This document shows, piece by piece, positions 47,485 through 56,740 of a stretch of 64,000 nucleotides of DNA. How positions within the stretch are numbered: position 1 is the first letter of the stretch; every line of letters begins with the position of its first letter. Source of the DNA: Pirellulales bacterium (GTDB lineage: Bacteria; Planctomycetota; Planctomycetia; Pirellulales; JAEUIK01); NCBI GenBank assembly GCA_019694455.1, contig JAIBBY010000018.1, positions 28,651-92,650 on the forward strand, given 5' to 3'. The position numbers were made by a program, and so were the translations under genes. The notes under the pieces are model-generated. The model was given only the letters and a program-made list of their open reading frames with translations, was not told where the DNA came from and made no database searches.

Positions 47485-48465
47485 CTAACGGCAGGCGCGG
47501 AGACGCTTGGCGCCTCCCGCTACCATCAGGGCCAGGCCGGCCGCGGCCACCAGCGACAACGCCGCCGGCTCGGGCACAACCTCGTACTCCAAGATCAAAG
47601 CCGGCGCGATCTTCGCCGGGTCAAAGTTGTCGCGGGTGTGAAAATTGGGGTTCGTCGAGCCACCTTGCGGCGAATCGTGCAGCGAAACCACCGTGAAAAA
47701 CAGGCCGCCGTTCGCGATGCCGTCTAGCAGATACTGCTCCACCCCCGGCGTGGTCAAATTGACATCAATCGTGAAGGTCGTCCCGCCCGACTGGCCCGGC
47801 GTCCCTTGCGGAACGACGGCGCCCGGCGCCAAGCCATCCACAGTCCCCACGCCCCAAGAGGTGGCGTCCAGTAGGCCATCGGTCAAGACGTTCGACACAT
47901 CGCCATAGGTTGGATCGTAGGCAAACGCGTTGCGCACTCGTTCCAAAGTGGGGTCGGCGAACGCGAAGATATCGCCCTCCTCGAAGGTCGTGCCGCCCGG
48001 AACCGTCGGCCCAAAGCCGAATTGCGTGAATCCGCCGCGCAGCCCGGCGCCGTAGATTTCAACCGGCCGTCCGGCATCGCTGTCGGCCACGTAGTTCGGA
48101 TCCGAGGGATCGAGCCGACTGCGATAATTGTCGAACGTCGGGTCGTAGACCAGCGTACCGGTCGCGTGCGTCACCTGCACCTTGACCGAGGTGAGTTTGT
48201 ACTCTTTGCCGGCGGGCAGCGTCTTGGCAAGTCCGGCCGCCTCGGTGTTGAAGCCGAGCAAAAACTGCCCATCAAAGTCGTCGAAGCCCGTCTCGCCCGC
48301 GGCGCCAAAGACCGGCGCGCTGGCGCGTTGGCCGGGCGAGGCGTTGAACGGATAGTTCCAGCGATCAAAATCGGCGCTTCGCGTCATGGTTGCCGCTTGA
48401 GCCGGGAGGGACAAACCAGCGCCGCAAATCAAAGCCAATGCGGCAACAAGGCAATAGCGTGGCAT
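47485..48465 (-). CDS. PEP-CTERM exported protein
   Basis: 326 residues from the ATG at 48465 (M-P-R-Y-C-L-V-A-A-L-A-L). Signal peptide to Q-A-A. C-terminal V-V-P-E-P-A-A, hydrophobic stretch and K-R-L-R-A-C-R form the exosortase signal. The central region (F-D-R-W-N-Y-P-F-N, G-D-V-S-N-V-L-T-D) has no assigned family. A terminator follows, and a good promoter candidate lies upstream at 48625-48652. Confidence 0.82.
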   Translation of the reverse strand: MPRYCLVAALALICGAGLSLPAQAATMTRSADFDRWNYPFNASPGQRASAPVFGAAGETGFDDFDGQFLLGFNTEAAGLAKTLPAGKEYKLTSVKVQVTHATGTLVYDPTFDNYRSRLDPSDPNYVADSDAGRPVEIYGAGLRGGFTQFGFGPTVPGGTTFEEGDIFAFADPTLERVRNAFAYDPTYGDVSNVLTDGLLDATSWGVGTVDGLAPGAVVPQGTPGQSGGTTFTIDVNLTTPGVEQYLLDGIANGGLFFTVVSLHDSPQGGSTNPNFHTRDNFDPAKIAPALILEYEVVPEPAALSLVAAAGLALMVAGGAKRLRACR

Positions 48466-48624
48466 CGTTTCGAGTCTCCAATTTCGGGGGATACACAAAT
48501 GAGTTGATTAGCAGCCCACGCGACGGCAGTTTGATTTCCGTCGCGGAAAGAGAATTCACTCGTTCGGCTTCAACTCACTGGCAGCACTCGCGAAATTGAG
48601 ACTCGGTATCAATTGAACGAGCCA

Positions 48625-48652
48625 ATCTTACACGATCCATACTCGGTGTCAA
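48625..48652 (-). promoter_or_regulatory. Sigma-70-like promoter with a repeated neighbour motif
   Basis: On the minus strand TTGACA (48647-48652), a 16-base spacer and TAAGAT (48625-48630). The word TTGAYACCGAGT occurs twice on this strand, at 48641-48652 and at about 48601-48612, once over the -35 and once downstream of the -10, suggesting a bound regulator. The promoter would serve the PEP-CTERM gene about 160 bases away. Confidence 0.6.
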
Positions 48653-48828
48653 CTCAATTGCCCGGCACACCCCAGTTTTTATGGATCGGGGCGAATAAAT
48701 GCCGGTTTTTGGGCCAACTGCTCCACTTACCCGCTCAAAAAAAGCGGTCTAGGTGACTCGCGGCGACCGCGATTAAAATCCCCCCACTGTCTCGACCGCT
48801 TGATGGATCAAGCTCGCCGGAGGGAGCC

Positions 48829-49872
48829 ATGGAACGGTACCCGTCGCGCCCTCTTGGGGGCGATCGCCGCGGCACACGCGGCCCAAGTCGTCTTTGCCAC
48901 GCCGCATTTGCGGCGTCGTTTGTCGTGGCGGTCTTCTGCTCCGGCGTGGACGCCCGCGCACAACAACCGATCCGCACGCGCCCCGCGCCCGGCGCCGCAG
49001 CGCAACAGCGCCCAGCCACTCGTCAGGCCGCGGTCCCCGCGCAGCCACGCGCTCGCGTTGCCGCCGCCACTCCGGCCACCGCGCCGCCCGATGAGGCGCC
49101 CCCCGCGCAGCCATTTCAACTCACGCCCGACGAGCAGCTTGAGCTCGATCAGATGCTCCGCGAGTGGGAATCGCGCAGCGAACAGATCACTCTGTTTCGC
49201 TGCGATCTCAAACGCTGGGAGTACGACCTCGTATTCAAAAAGAACACCACCGCCGTCGGCGACATGAAGTACAAATCGCCCGACCGGGGACTGTATCGCG
49301 TGCGCGATGAGAAGACGGGCGACTATCTCGAAGACTGGCGCTGCGATGGTAAGGCGATCTATGAATTCAACTACGCCAAAAAACAGGTGATCGAGCGGCA
49401 ACTGCCGCCACAGATGCAAGGCGCGGCGATCGCCAACGGTCCGCTACCCTTTATCTTTGGGGCCAAGGCCGAGACCTTGAAGAAGCGCTACTTCTTGCGA
49501 CTCAAGCAGCCCCCCAAGGGGCATGAGGACAAGATCTGCGTCGAGGCTTATCCCAAACTGCAGAGCGACGCCGCCAACTTTCAGCGGGCAGAACTGTTGC
49601 TCACCGAGGAGGGCATGCTGCCGTTCGCGCTGCAACTCGATCTGCCCAACGGCAAGACCACCACGGTCCATCAGTTTTTCAACATCAAGACCAATGATCT
49701 GGTCGACAAGCTGATCGGCGATTTCGACTCGCCGCGCACGCCGCCATTTTGGAAACGCATTGTCGAGCCAGCGGGCGGGGCCCCGGTCGTCGACGATCCG
49801 GCGCAGGTGACTACCGTCCCTGAGGCCGCCCCTCAGCAGGCCACTCGTCCCGCGCAGCCGCCGCGGCGCTAG
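48829..49872 (+). CDS. TIGR03009-type exported protein
   Basis: 347 residues, GGAGG six bases before the ATG. Signal-like hydrophobic stretch around residues 23-41, then a long Pro/Ala-rich region (about 45-95). The conserved domain starts at L-D-Q-M-L-R-E-W-E-S-R-S and includes F-R-C-D-L-K-R-W-E-Y-D, P-D-R-G-L-Y-R-V and K-T-T-T-V-H-Q-F-F-N-I-K. TIGR03009 is a planctomycete family of unknown function, resembling outer-membrane lipoprotein-carrier folds. The C-terminus is Pro-rich. Confidence 0.82.
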   Translation: MERYPSRPLGGDRRGTRGPSRLCHAAFAASFVVAVFCSGVDARAQQPIRTRPAPGAAAQQRPATRQAAVPAQPRARVAAATPATAPPDEAPPAQPFQLTPDEQLELDQMLREWESRSEQITLFRCDLKRWEYDLVFKKNTTAVGDMKYKSPDRGLYRVRDEKTGDYLEDWRCDGKAIYEFNYAKKQVIERQLPPQMQGAAIANGPLPFIFGAKAETLKKRYFLRLKQPPKGHEDKICVEAYPKLQSDAANFQRAELLLTEEGMLPFALQLDLPNGKTTTVHQFFNIKTNDLVDKLIGDFDSPRTPPFWKRIVEPAGGAPVVDDPAQVTTVPEAAPQQATRPAQPPRR

Positions 49873-50056
49873 TCGGCCCGTAGGAACATTCGCCGCACCT
49901 TCCGGCGTCTCGCCGTTTCTCCTGCGAACCGGCGCGGCCATGCTGTTTTCACGGCGAAAGGGACATTCCGGCTACGCCGGATGTTGTCCTCTTAAATCGC
50001 CAGCCCGAGACTGGCTGCTGCCCCCCAAAATCCGGCGATTCTTTGCCCGATTTTCC

Positions 50057-50113
50057 TTGACACCCCACCTCTGGGGTGCCTAAAGTTGCCGTGTATACCG
50101 CTTGTATACAAGC
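50057..50113 (+). promoter_or_regulatory. Promoter, hairpin and palindromic operator candidate of the GntR gene
   Basis: TTGACA at 50057-50062 with TAAAGT at 50081-50086 (18-base spacer). A CACCCC/GGGGTG stem lies in the spacer (50061-50078). A perfect 14-bp palindrome GCTTGTATACAAGC at 50100-50113 covers the likely transcript start and contains the GntR-type T-G-T...A-C-A pattern. It is a good autoregulation site for the gene starting at 50142. Confidence 0.65.
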
Positions 50114-50141
50114 AAATTGCCTTTTCTCCGGGACGTAATCC

Positions 50142-50951
50142 ATGCGCGGCAATCTCGAACAGCGCGTCTACGAACATCTAGTGCGCAAACTCTCGCAGGG
50201 GGAAATCAGCCCCGGCGCTCGCCTGAGCGAGATCGCGCTGGCCCAGGAAATCGGTGTCTCGCGCACGCCGATCCGCGAAGCGTTCACCCGCCTGCGCACC
50301 GAGGGGGTGGTCGATGTGCTGCCTCGTTTTGGCTGGTTTGTGCGCATTCCGTCGCGGCAGGAGATTGTCGATCTTTATGAAGCGCGGGAATGGTTGGAGC
50401 GCTTCACCGCCGCGCAGGCTGCCGAGCGGGGGACCGCCGCCGATCTCGACGAGCTCCAGCGCCTGCTCGAAGCCATGGATCAGTCGCTTCGCGATTGGCG
50501 CCAGCGCCCACGCAGCGTGCTCGAGTCGGGCTCGCTGCATCGCACCGGCGCGCTCGATCGCGCGTTTCACGAAGTCATCTTTCGCGCCGCCGGCAACACC
50601 TGGATCACGCGGATGGGCGCGCAATTGGAGGCGTTGGGCCTGGCCTTCAATTTCAAGGTCATCTTGGCCAACGCCGCAAGCTCCCAGTTGCTGACGCTCC
50701 CCAAGGCGGGTCAAGAGCGGCATATCGAAGAACTTGCTCGTGTCTGGGATGTGAGCGTGCGCGATCATCATCAAATTGCGTTGGCAATTCGCAATCGCCA
50801 ACCAAGACAAGCGGAAGAGCTCATGACGCGGCACATCCGCGCCGGATTGGAAACCAGTCTGGCCACCATGGACGCCTGGCGCCGGTTGCATCCGCGAGAA
50901 TTTGACGCGATGGCGATGGCGGCGCGGCAAACCGCGCCCCTTTCCCGATAA
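50142..50951 (+). CDS. GntR-family transcriptional regulator, FadR-type (FCD domain)
   Basis: 269 residues. N-terminal winged helix (about 1-75) with R-L-S-E-I-A-L-A-Q-E-I-G-V-S-R-T-P-I-R-E-A. C-terminal FCD helical domain (about 85-255) with metal-site His candidates in D-R-A-F-H-E-V-I-F-R-A-A-G-N and R-D-H-H-Q-I-A-L-A-I and R-H-I. FCD regulators sense organic acids or sugar acids. The upstream palindrome is its likely operator. The next gene begins 49 bases downstream, which could be a regulated target. Confidence 0.9.
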   Translation: MRGNLEQRVYEHLVRKLSQGEISPGARLSEIALAQEIGVSRTPIREAFTRLRTEGVVDVLPRFGWFVRIPSRQEIVDLYEAREWLERFTAAQAAERGTAADLDELQRLLEAMDQSLRDWRQRPRSVLESGSLHRTGALDRAFHEVIFRAAGNTWITRMGAQLEALGLAFNFKVILANAASSQLLTLPKAGQERHIEELARVWDVSVRDHHQIALAIRNRQPRQAEELMTRHIRAGLETSLATMDAWRRLHPREFDAMAMAARQTAPLSR

Positions 50952-50999
50952 TCGTTTGGTTTCACTTTGTTGCTTCAAGCCCCCTGAAGGAGAACGCTA

Positions 51000-51827
51000 A
51001 TGACTCGGCCTCCAGTTCGACTCTTTCTGCTCTGCGCCGCGCTGGCGGTTTGGCTGCTGCCGGCGGCCACGGCCCGCGCAGGCCTGTTCTATGGGGCGGC
51101 GGGCGCCCAGTTTGTTTCGATCGATGGGGTCACCGGCGTCGCCACGCTCATCAATTCCAATGTCGGCATGTCGATCAGCGCGCTCGCTTGGGACAGCACC
51201 GCCAAGGTGCTCTACGGCACCGCCAGCACTGGCAGTGGTACGCCGTTCTTCACGGTCAACACCACCACCGGCGCGCTGAATGTCATCAGCAATGACATTG
51301 GCCCCAACGTCGTCTCGCTCGATTTCGACGACTCGACGCAAACCCTCTACGCCGCCGCGTTTGGTGGCGGCGTGCCGCAACGCTTTGGCACGATCGATCT
51401 CGGCACCGGCGCGTTCACCACGATCAACGCCAGCGCCGGGCACGATATCGATTCGATCGCCTTCGGTCCGGGGGGCGTGCTGTACGGCGTGGGCCCGGCA
51501 GCCGGCGCCGATGATTTCTTCACCATCAATCCGGTCACCGGGGTCGCCAGCGCGCCGATCGTCACCGACATTGGCCCCAACAACATCTCGCTCGATTTCG
51601 ACAACAACCTGGGCGATTTGTACGGCGCCTTTTTCGGCGGCGGCGGCACGATCAGCGTGTGGCGCTCGATGGACGAAACGACCGGCACGGTTTCGGCGCC
51701 GATCAACGCCAACATCGGCTACCATCCGCTGTCGGCGCTCACCGCTGTGCCCGAACCCTCCACCGCGCTGTTAGCGCTGGTGGGCGGCGCGTTTTTCATG
51801 ATGATTCGCCGGCGGCGCACGCGCTGA
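51000..51827 (+). CDS. PEP-CTERM exported protein with repeat units
   Basis: 275 residues; AAGGAG eight bases before the start. Signal peptide (residues 1-26). The body has internal repeats with the pattern G-x-x-S-L-D-F-D-x-x-x-x-x-L-Y and N-V-x-S, suggesting a beta-propeller. C-terminal V-P-E-P-S-T, hydrophobic stretch and R-R-R-R-T-R. Directly behind the GntR gene on the same strand. Confidence 0.82.
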   Translation: MTRPPVRLFLLCAALAVWLLPAATARAGLFYGAAGAQFVSIDGVTGVATLINSNVGMSISALAWDSTAKVLYGTASTGSGTPFFTVNTTTGALNVISNDIGPNVVSLDFDDSTQTLYAAAFGGGVPQRFGTIDLGTGAFTTINASAGHDIDSIAFGPGGVLYGVGPAAGADDFFTINPVTGVASAPIVTDIGPNNISLDFDNNLGDLYGAFFGGGGTISVWRSMDETTGTVSAPINANIGYHPLSALTAVPEPSTALLALVGGAFFMMIRRRRTR

Positions 51828-51944
51828 GCTGGCAGGTAATAATCTGAATGATCCAACGGGGATGGTCGCGGGATTCGCGGCCGTCCCCGGATCGTTTTTC
51901 GAATTCGCCTCGACCCGCCTTCGAACCAAACATTGCGAGTCGCC

Positions 51945-53471
51945 ATGCCGCGCACCGAGCGACGACAGTTCCTGCTCGGCGCCGCCGCGGGGCTAGGCTT
52001 GGCCAGTGGCCGCCGCAGCGCCCCTTTGCGCGCCGGTGAGCCAACGACTCCGGCGCTGCCCAGCGGTGTGCGACATCTTTTTGTCGACGACGCATTAGTC
52101 GAACGACTCGACGGCCTGCGCCGCGTGCTCCATCAGCCCGAAAAGTTCGCGGGCAATCCGATCTTGCGCTACGACCAAACTCCCTGGCAGGGGTTTCGCT
52201 GCCAGCTTTATGGCACGGCGCTCCGCGACCCTGCCGACGGCCTCGTCAAGCTGTGGTACCTCGCCGTGCCGCGGCTTCCGTTTGAAGAGCCCGTCGTCGT
52301 CAACGGCCGCAAGCGCGTCCCCAACTTTCAACTGGTGGGCTATGCCGAGAGCCGTGATGGCCTCCACTTTGAACTCCCCCCGCTCGGCCTTGTCGATTTC
52401 AATGGCTCGACCGCCAATAACCTCTGTCGCATCGGGCGGGAATGCGTCGAAGGGATCGCCGTCGTCCACGACGCCGACGAGCCAGACAACAATCGCCGCT
52501 ACAAGGCGCTGTACTGGGAACATCATGTGCCGTTGGCCGGCGCGCCAGGGATCGACGTGAACGCCATGTGCGTCAGCTTTTCGGCCGATGGCAAACGCTG
52601 GACCGAGTACGCCAAAAACCCGGTGATTCCCTTCGCCAGCGACACTGGCCAGCAGGCGATCTACGACTCGGCGCTAAAGAAGTATGTCGCCTACGGTCGC
52701 TTTGGCGTCGAGGGGCGCCGCCTCGCGCGCAGCGAAAGCGCGAACTTCGTCGATTGGACGCCGCCCAAACTGGTGCTGGAGGCGGACGCCGACGACGGCC
52801 CCGGCGCGCAAATCTATGGCATGGGCGTCGCGCGATACGAGGGGCTCTACCTGGGCTTGCCTTGGATCTTTCACGAAGGAACCACCCATCAGATCGACGT
52901 GCAATTGGCCACCAGTCGCGATGGCGTCCAATGGCGCCGCGCAGCGGATCGCGAGGTCTTCATCCCCAACGGCCCCGTGGATAGCTGGGACGCCGGCATC
53001 ATCTTTACCGCCGCGCAACCGATTGTCGTAGCTGGCGACAAGCTGTTGATCTATTACTCCGCTTCCGCGCATAACCACGACTATCGGCAGCGCCCTGCGG
53101 CGGACGCCCCCGAGTCCGCGAGCTACTGGCAGTCGGTCAAGACTTCGATCGGCGTGGCCACACTCCGCCGTGACGGCTTCATCTCGCTTGAGCCCAGCGT
53201 GCAAACCGGCCGCCTGTTGACCAAACCATTTCTCATGCCGGCGGCAAAAGCGCTGTTCATCAACGCCGACGTCGGCGACGGCGAACTGCGCCTGCAAATC
53301 ATTCCGCAGGCGTCGCCCGATGGGCCTTGCGCAGCGGCGCCGCTGCGAGCCGACGATTGCCGCCAACAGGTCCAATGGACTGGCGCCGCGCGGTTGCCGC
53401 CCCCCGGCGTGCCCGTTCGGCTCGAATTCACCCTCGCCGCCGCGCGACTCTACTCCTACTGGTTTGAGTAG
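51945..53471 (+). CDS. Tat-exported five-bladed propeller protein, glycosidase-like
   Basis: 508 residues from the ATG at 51945. Tat signal E-R-R-Q-F-L-L-G-A-A-A-G near the start. The body shows propeller-type repeats such as Y-K-A-L-Y-W-E-H, S-F-S-A-D-G-K-R-W-T-E-Y, and A-T-S-R-D-G-V-Q-W-R-R, as in GH43/GH32-like families. Catalytic carboxylates were not confidently assigned. A secreted sugar-related protein of unknown substrate. Confidence 0.68.
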   Translation: MPRTERRQFLLGAAAGLGLASGRRSAPLRAGEPTTPALPSGVRHLFVDDALVERLDGLRRVLHQPEKFAGNPILRYDQTPWQGFRCQLYGTALRDPADGLVKLWYLAVPRLPFEEPVVVNGRKRVPNFQLVGYAESRDGLHFELPPLGLVDFNGSTANNLCRIGRECVEGIAVVHDADEPDNNRRYKALYWEHHVPLAGAPGIDVNAMCVSFSADGKRWTEYAKNPVIPFASDTGQQAIYDSALKKYVAYGRFGVEGRRLARSESANFVDWTPPKLVLEADADDGPGAQIYGMGVARYEGLYLGLPWIFHEGTTHQIDVQLATSRDGVQWRRAADREVFIPNGPVDSWDAGIIFTAAQPIVVAGDKLLIYYSASAHNHDYRQRPAADAPESASYWQSVKTSIGVATLRRDGFISLEPSVQTGRLLTKPFLMPAAKALFINADVGDGELRLQIIPQASPDGPCAAAPLRADDCRQQVQWTGAARLPPPGVPVRLEFTLAAARLYSYWFE

Positions 53472-53714
53472 CGTCGGCGACACTTGCCCGCGCCGCGCAC
53501 TGAATCGTCGCCGCGGCGCCGACCAGCGATAATTCATTGCGCCGAAAGTGGTTGCCGATCGCCGCGCGCCACTCATCGCGGTCCGCTAAGTTTGACTCAC
53601 CGCGCCCCCTTCCTATAATCGCAGGTGTAGACTCGGAAAGTTAAGGATGGTTTGCACTTACGGCGCTGCCGGCCAAAGCGCCCTAGTGCCTGGATCAGGG
53701 TGGAGCCGCCAAAA

Positions 53715-55925
53715 ATGCTCGCCTGGCGCTGGTTGCTGCGCACGACGTATCGCCCGGCGCGAGCCCTAGTGTTCGGATGCGCCTGGCTGCTGTGCGGCGC
53801 GCTGACGGCGGCGCAAGAAGCGCCCCCAAAACCGGCGGAAGCGCAGGCCAATCCAGCGGCCAATCCGCAGCGCCGCTCGGCCCATTTGATCAAGGTCGCT
53901 GCCCCCATCCGGGATGTGCAGCGGATCGAGCGCGCCGTGCGGCGCTTTGTCGCCGACGCGCGCGCGCACAACCAGTGGCCACTGCTGGTCTTTGAGATCG
54001 ACAACGGCGCCACCGCGCTCGGCCCAGCGCTCGATCTGGCCCGCTTTCTCTCCAGCGACGAACTCGACGGCGCCACCACCGTCGCCTTTTTGCCCAAGGG
54101 CGCCACCGGGCACAACGTGCTGGTGGCCATTGCCTGCGACGAGATCGCCATGCCCAGCGACGCCGAAATTGGCGAGGCCGGCGCCAGCGAGCGCTCGATC
54201 GGCCCCGACCTGCGCGACGTGTACTACCGCATTGCGCAGCGCCGCCGCACCATTCCGCCCGACGTTGTGCTCGGCATGCTCGACCCGCGGCTGGAGGTGC
54301 TGCAAGTGGAGACCGAGGTCAGCCGCGAGTACATCTTGCGCGAGCGCCTGCCAGAGTTGGAAAAAGAGCGGGCCGTACAAGCGACCAAGGTGTTGATTCG
54401 CGCCGGCGAGGCGGGTCGCTTCACCGGACGCGAGGCCAAAGAACTGGGCTTCATTAGCGTATTGGCCGCCGATCGCGCGGCGCTGGCCCGCGTGTACGGC
54501 CTATCTGCCGCGGCGCTCGACGACGACGCCGCGCTGGCGGTTGACTGGCGTCCCATGCGGGTCCGCCTCGCCGGGCCAATCAGCACTGGCCTCGCGCAGC
54601 AGACGCAGCGCATGATCGACAAAGAGATTCGCGACCACGGCGCCAACTTCATCGTCTTGGAGATCGATAGCGCCGGCGGCGCGCCGCTGGACAGCGTTAA
54701 TCTGGCCAATCATCTGGCCGACCTCGATCGAGATCGCGTGCGCACCGTGGCGTTTATCGCCGGCGCCGCCAAGGCCGACTCGGCCTTTTTGGCGCTGGCC
54801 TGCGATCAGATCGTCATGGCGCCGGGCGCCATGCTCGGCGGCGATTGGACGCGCAAACTGCCGGCCGACGAGGCCGCCACGCTCGCCCGCGTTGTCGGCG
54901 AAATCGCCCGTCGCAAGGGACGCTCTCCCGCGCTGGCCATGGCGCTGACCGATCCGGCGGTCGAGGTCTTTCGCTACGAACATGCCGGCGACGGCGCCAG
55001 CGATTATTTTACCCCCGAGCAGGTGAACGACCTCAAGGACGCCATCGCCTGGAAGCAGGCCGACCGCGTCACCACGGCCGGCAAGCACCTGCAACTGTCG
55101 GGCGCGCAAGCGGTGGAGCTTGGCCTGGCCCGCGCCACGGCCAAGGATTGGGACGAGTTCAACGCCATCTACAGCTTGGAGAGCGCGCCGCGCCTGGTCG
55201 AGCCTTCCTGGGTCGATCGCCTGGTGCAGGTGCTCAACTCCAGCGCCGCGGGCTGGGCGCTGTTGGCGCTGGCCGCCATTGGCCTCTATATCGAAGTCCA
55301 TACGCCCGGCCTGGGCGCGGGGGGCTTCACCGCGGGACTTTGCTTTCTCCTTTTCTTTTGGAGCCATCATCTCGGCGGCACCGCCGACTGGCTGGAAATC
55401 TTGTTGTTCGCGGCCGGCGTGGCCTGCATCCTCTTGGAAGTGCTGGTGCTGCCGGGCGTGGGGGTCTTTGCCTTTGGCGGCGGCGCGCTGATCTTGGTTT
55501 CGGTGTTGTTGGCCAGCCAGACGTTTGTTTTTCCGCGCGACGAATACGAGGCCGCGCAACTCTTTCGCTCGCTGGCCATGTTCTCGGGCGTCTTTGTCGG
55601 TTTCATCGTCGCGGCGGTGTTCGTCAAGCGACTCTTGCCTGGCACGCCCGGCTTTGGTCAGATGGTTCTCGCGCCCCCATCCGCGGAAGAGCAACAGGTG
55701 GTGGCGCAGCGCGAAGCGCTGGCCAAGTTCGACCATCTGCGCGGCGCGACCGGCAGCGCCGTGACGCCGCTTTGTCCCGCCGGCAAGGCCCGCTTCGATA
55801 GCGAACTGGTCGACGTGCTCGCCGATGGAGAGTTTCTCCCGGCCGGCAGTCCGGTTCGCGTTGTCGAAGTGCGTGGACATCGCGTGGTCGTGCGGCTCGA
55901 TCAGCGCGCGGCCTCCCTGGGTTAA
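53715..55925 (+). CDS. NfeD-family membrane-bound serine protease (ClpP-class), two tandem protease-like domains
   Basis: 736 residues from the ATG at 53715 (GGTGGAG upstream). Signal segment at residues 13-35. Two ClpP/SppA-like domains: the first (about 55-255) lacks the usual Ser (G-A-T-G-H-N-V-L-V-A-I-A-C-D); the second (about 285-490) keeps it in A-K-A-D-S-A-F-L-A-L-A-C-D. Five to six transmembrane segments (about 505-650) and a soluble C-terminal OB-like domain follow. Members cleave membrane proteins together with SPFH partners. The shorter NfeD protein follows 12 bases later. Confidence 0.85.
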   Translation: MLAWRWLLRTTYRPARALVFGCAWLLCGALTAAQEAPPKPAEAQANPAANPQRRSAHLIKVAAPIRDVQRIERAVRRFVADARAHNQWPLLVFEIDNGATALGPALDLARFLSSDELDGATTVAFLPKGATGHNVLVAIACDEIAMPSDAEIGEAGASERSIGPDLRDVYYRIAQRRRTIPPDVVLGMLDPRLEVLQVETEVSREYILRERLPELEKERAVQATKVLIRAGEAGRFTGREAKELGFISVLAADRAALARVYGLSAAALDDDAALAVDWRPMRVRLAGPISTGLAQQTQRMIDKEIRDHGANFIVLEIDSAGGAPLDSVNLANHLADLDRDRVRTVAFIAGAAKADSAFLALACDQIVMAPGAMLGGDWTRKLPADEAATLARVVGEIARRKGRSPALAMALTDPAVEVFRYEHAGDGASDYFTPEQVNDLKDAIAWKQADRVTTAGKHLQLSGAQAVELGLARATAKDWDEFNAIYSLESAPRLVEPSWVDRLVQVLNSSAAGWALLALAAIGLYIEVHTPGLGAGGFTAGLCFLLFFWSHHLGGTADWLEILLFAAGVACILLEVLVLPGVGVFAFGGGALILVSVLLASQTFVFPRDEYEAAQLFRSLAMFSGVFVGFIVAAVFVKRLLPGTPGFGQMVLAPPSAEEQQVVAQREALAKFDHLRGATGSAVTPLCPAGKARFDSELVDVLADGEFLPAGSPVRVVEVRGHRVVVRLDQRAASLG

Positions 55926-55937
55926 CGGCAAATCGCT

Positions 55938-56546
55938 ATGCAGCTATTGTTCTGGGCGCTGGTCCTGCTCTTTATCGGGCTGGGCCTGATCGCCACCGAG
56001 GTGTTCATTCCGTCGGGCGGCGTGCTCGGCGCCTTGGCGGCGCTAGCGGTGTTGGCGGCGATCGGCTTTGGCTTCGCGGCCGGCCCCTTGCTGGGACTTA
56101 TGGTGCTGGCGATGGCCATTTTTGGCGTGCCGGCCATGCTGATGCTCGCCTTTCGCGTTTGGCCGTCGACGCCGATGGGCCGCCGCATCTTGCTGGAGGC
56201 CCCGAGCGAGCAGCAGGTGTTGCCAGACGATCAGCGCCTGCGCGAGCTCAAGCAACTGGTTGGCAAGACCGGCGTGGTCCGCACCGTGATGCTCCCGAGC
56301 GGCCAGGTAGAGATCGCCGGCCAGACCATCGACGCCATGAGCCAAGGCATCGCCATCGAACCGGGCCAACGCGTGCGCGTGGCCGAGGTGCATGGCACGC
56401 GAGTCTTTGTGCTGCCGATCAGCGACGATGCGCCGGCCCCGCCAACCGCCGCCATCGAAGGCGCGCCGCCGCCTCCGCCCGAGGCCGAGCGGCCCCTCGC
56501 CTCATTCGACCTGGACGACATCGACCTGGGGCAAGACAAGGGGTGA
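55938..56546 (+). CDS. Short NfeD-family protein
   Basis: 202 residues. Two or three membrane segments at residues 1-68, then an NfeD OB-fold (about 95-155, G-K-T-G-V-V-R-T-V-M-L-P-S-G and G-Q-R-V-R-V-A-E-V). C-terminus Pro/Glu-rich. Co-transcribed with the upstream protease; likely a partner in the same membrane complex. Followed by a terminator-like hairpin. Confidence 0.85.
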   Translation: MQLLFWALVLLFIGLGLIATEVFIPSGGVLGALAALAVLAAIGFGFAAGPLLGLMVLAMAIFGVPAMLMLAFRVWPSTPMGRRILLEAPSEQQVLPDDQRLRELKQLVGKTGVVRTVMLPSGQVEIAGQTIDAMSQGIAIEPGQRVRVAEVHGTRVFVLPISDDAPAPPTAAIEGAPPPPPEAERPLASFDLDDIDLGQDKG

Positions 56547-56582
56547 GGGAATTGTGACGATTGCAAATGCTTGATGGCCATG

Positions 56583-56615
56583 CCGCCTAGGACGCTGCCC
56601 TAGGTGGTCTATTTT
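56583..56615 (+). terminator. Intrinsic terminator candidate
   Basis: CCGCCTAGG (56583-56591) pairs with CCTAGGTGG (56599-56607), nine pairs with one G-U, seven-base loop, followed by TCTATTTTG. Lies past the NfeD pair. Confidence 0.65.
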
Positions 56616-56740
56616 GTCACACGTCGCCTTCGTATGATGAAGTTGGAGTCGCGTTGCACGCGCTTCTTGTGCGCGATCGCCAGAGATCGCGTCAACCCAA
56701 CGGTCCTCGTACGCGTCGCCCCCGGCAGCGACGCCACGAT

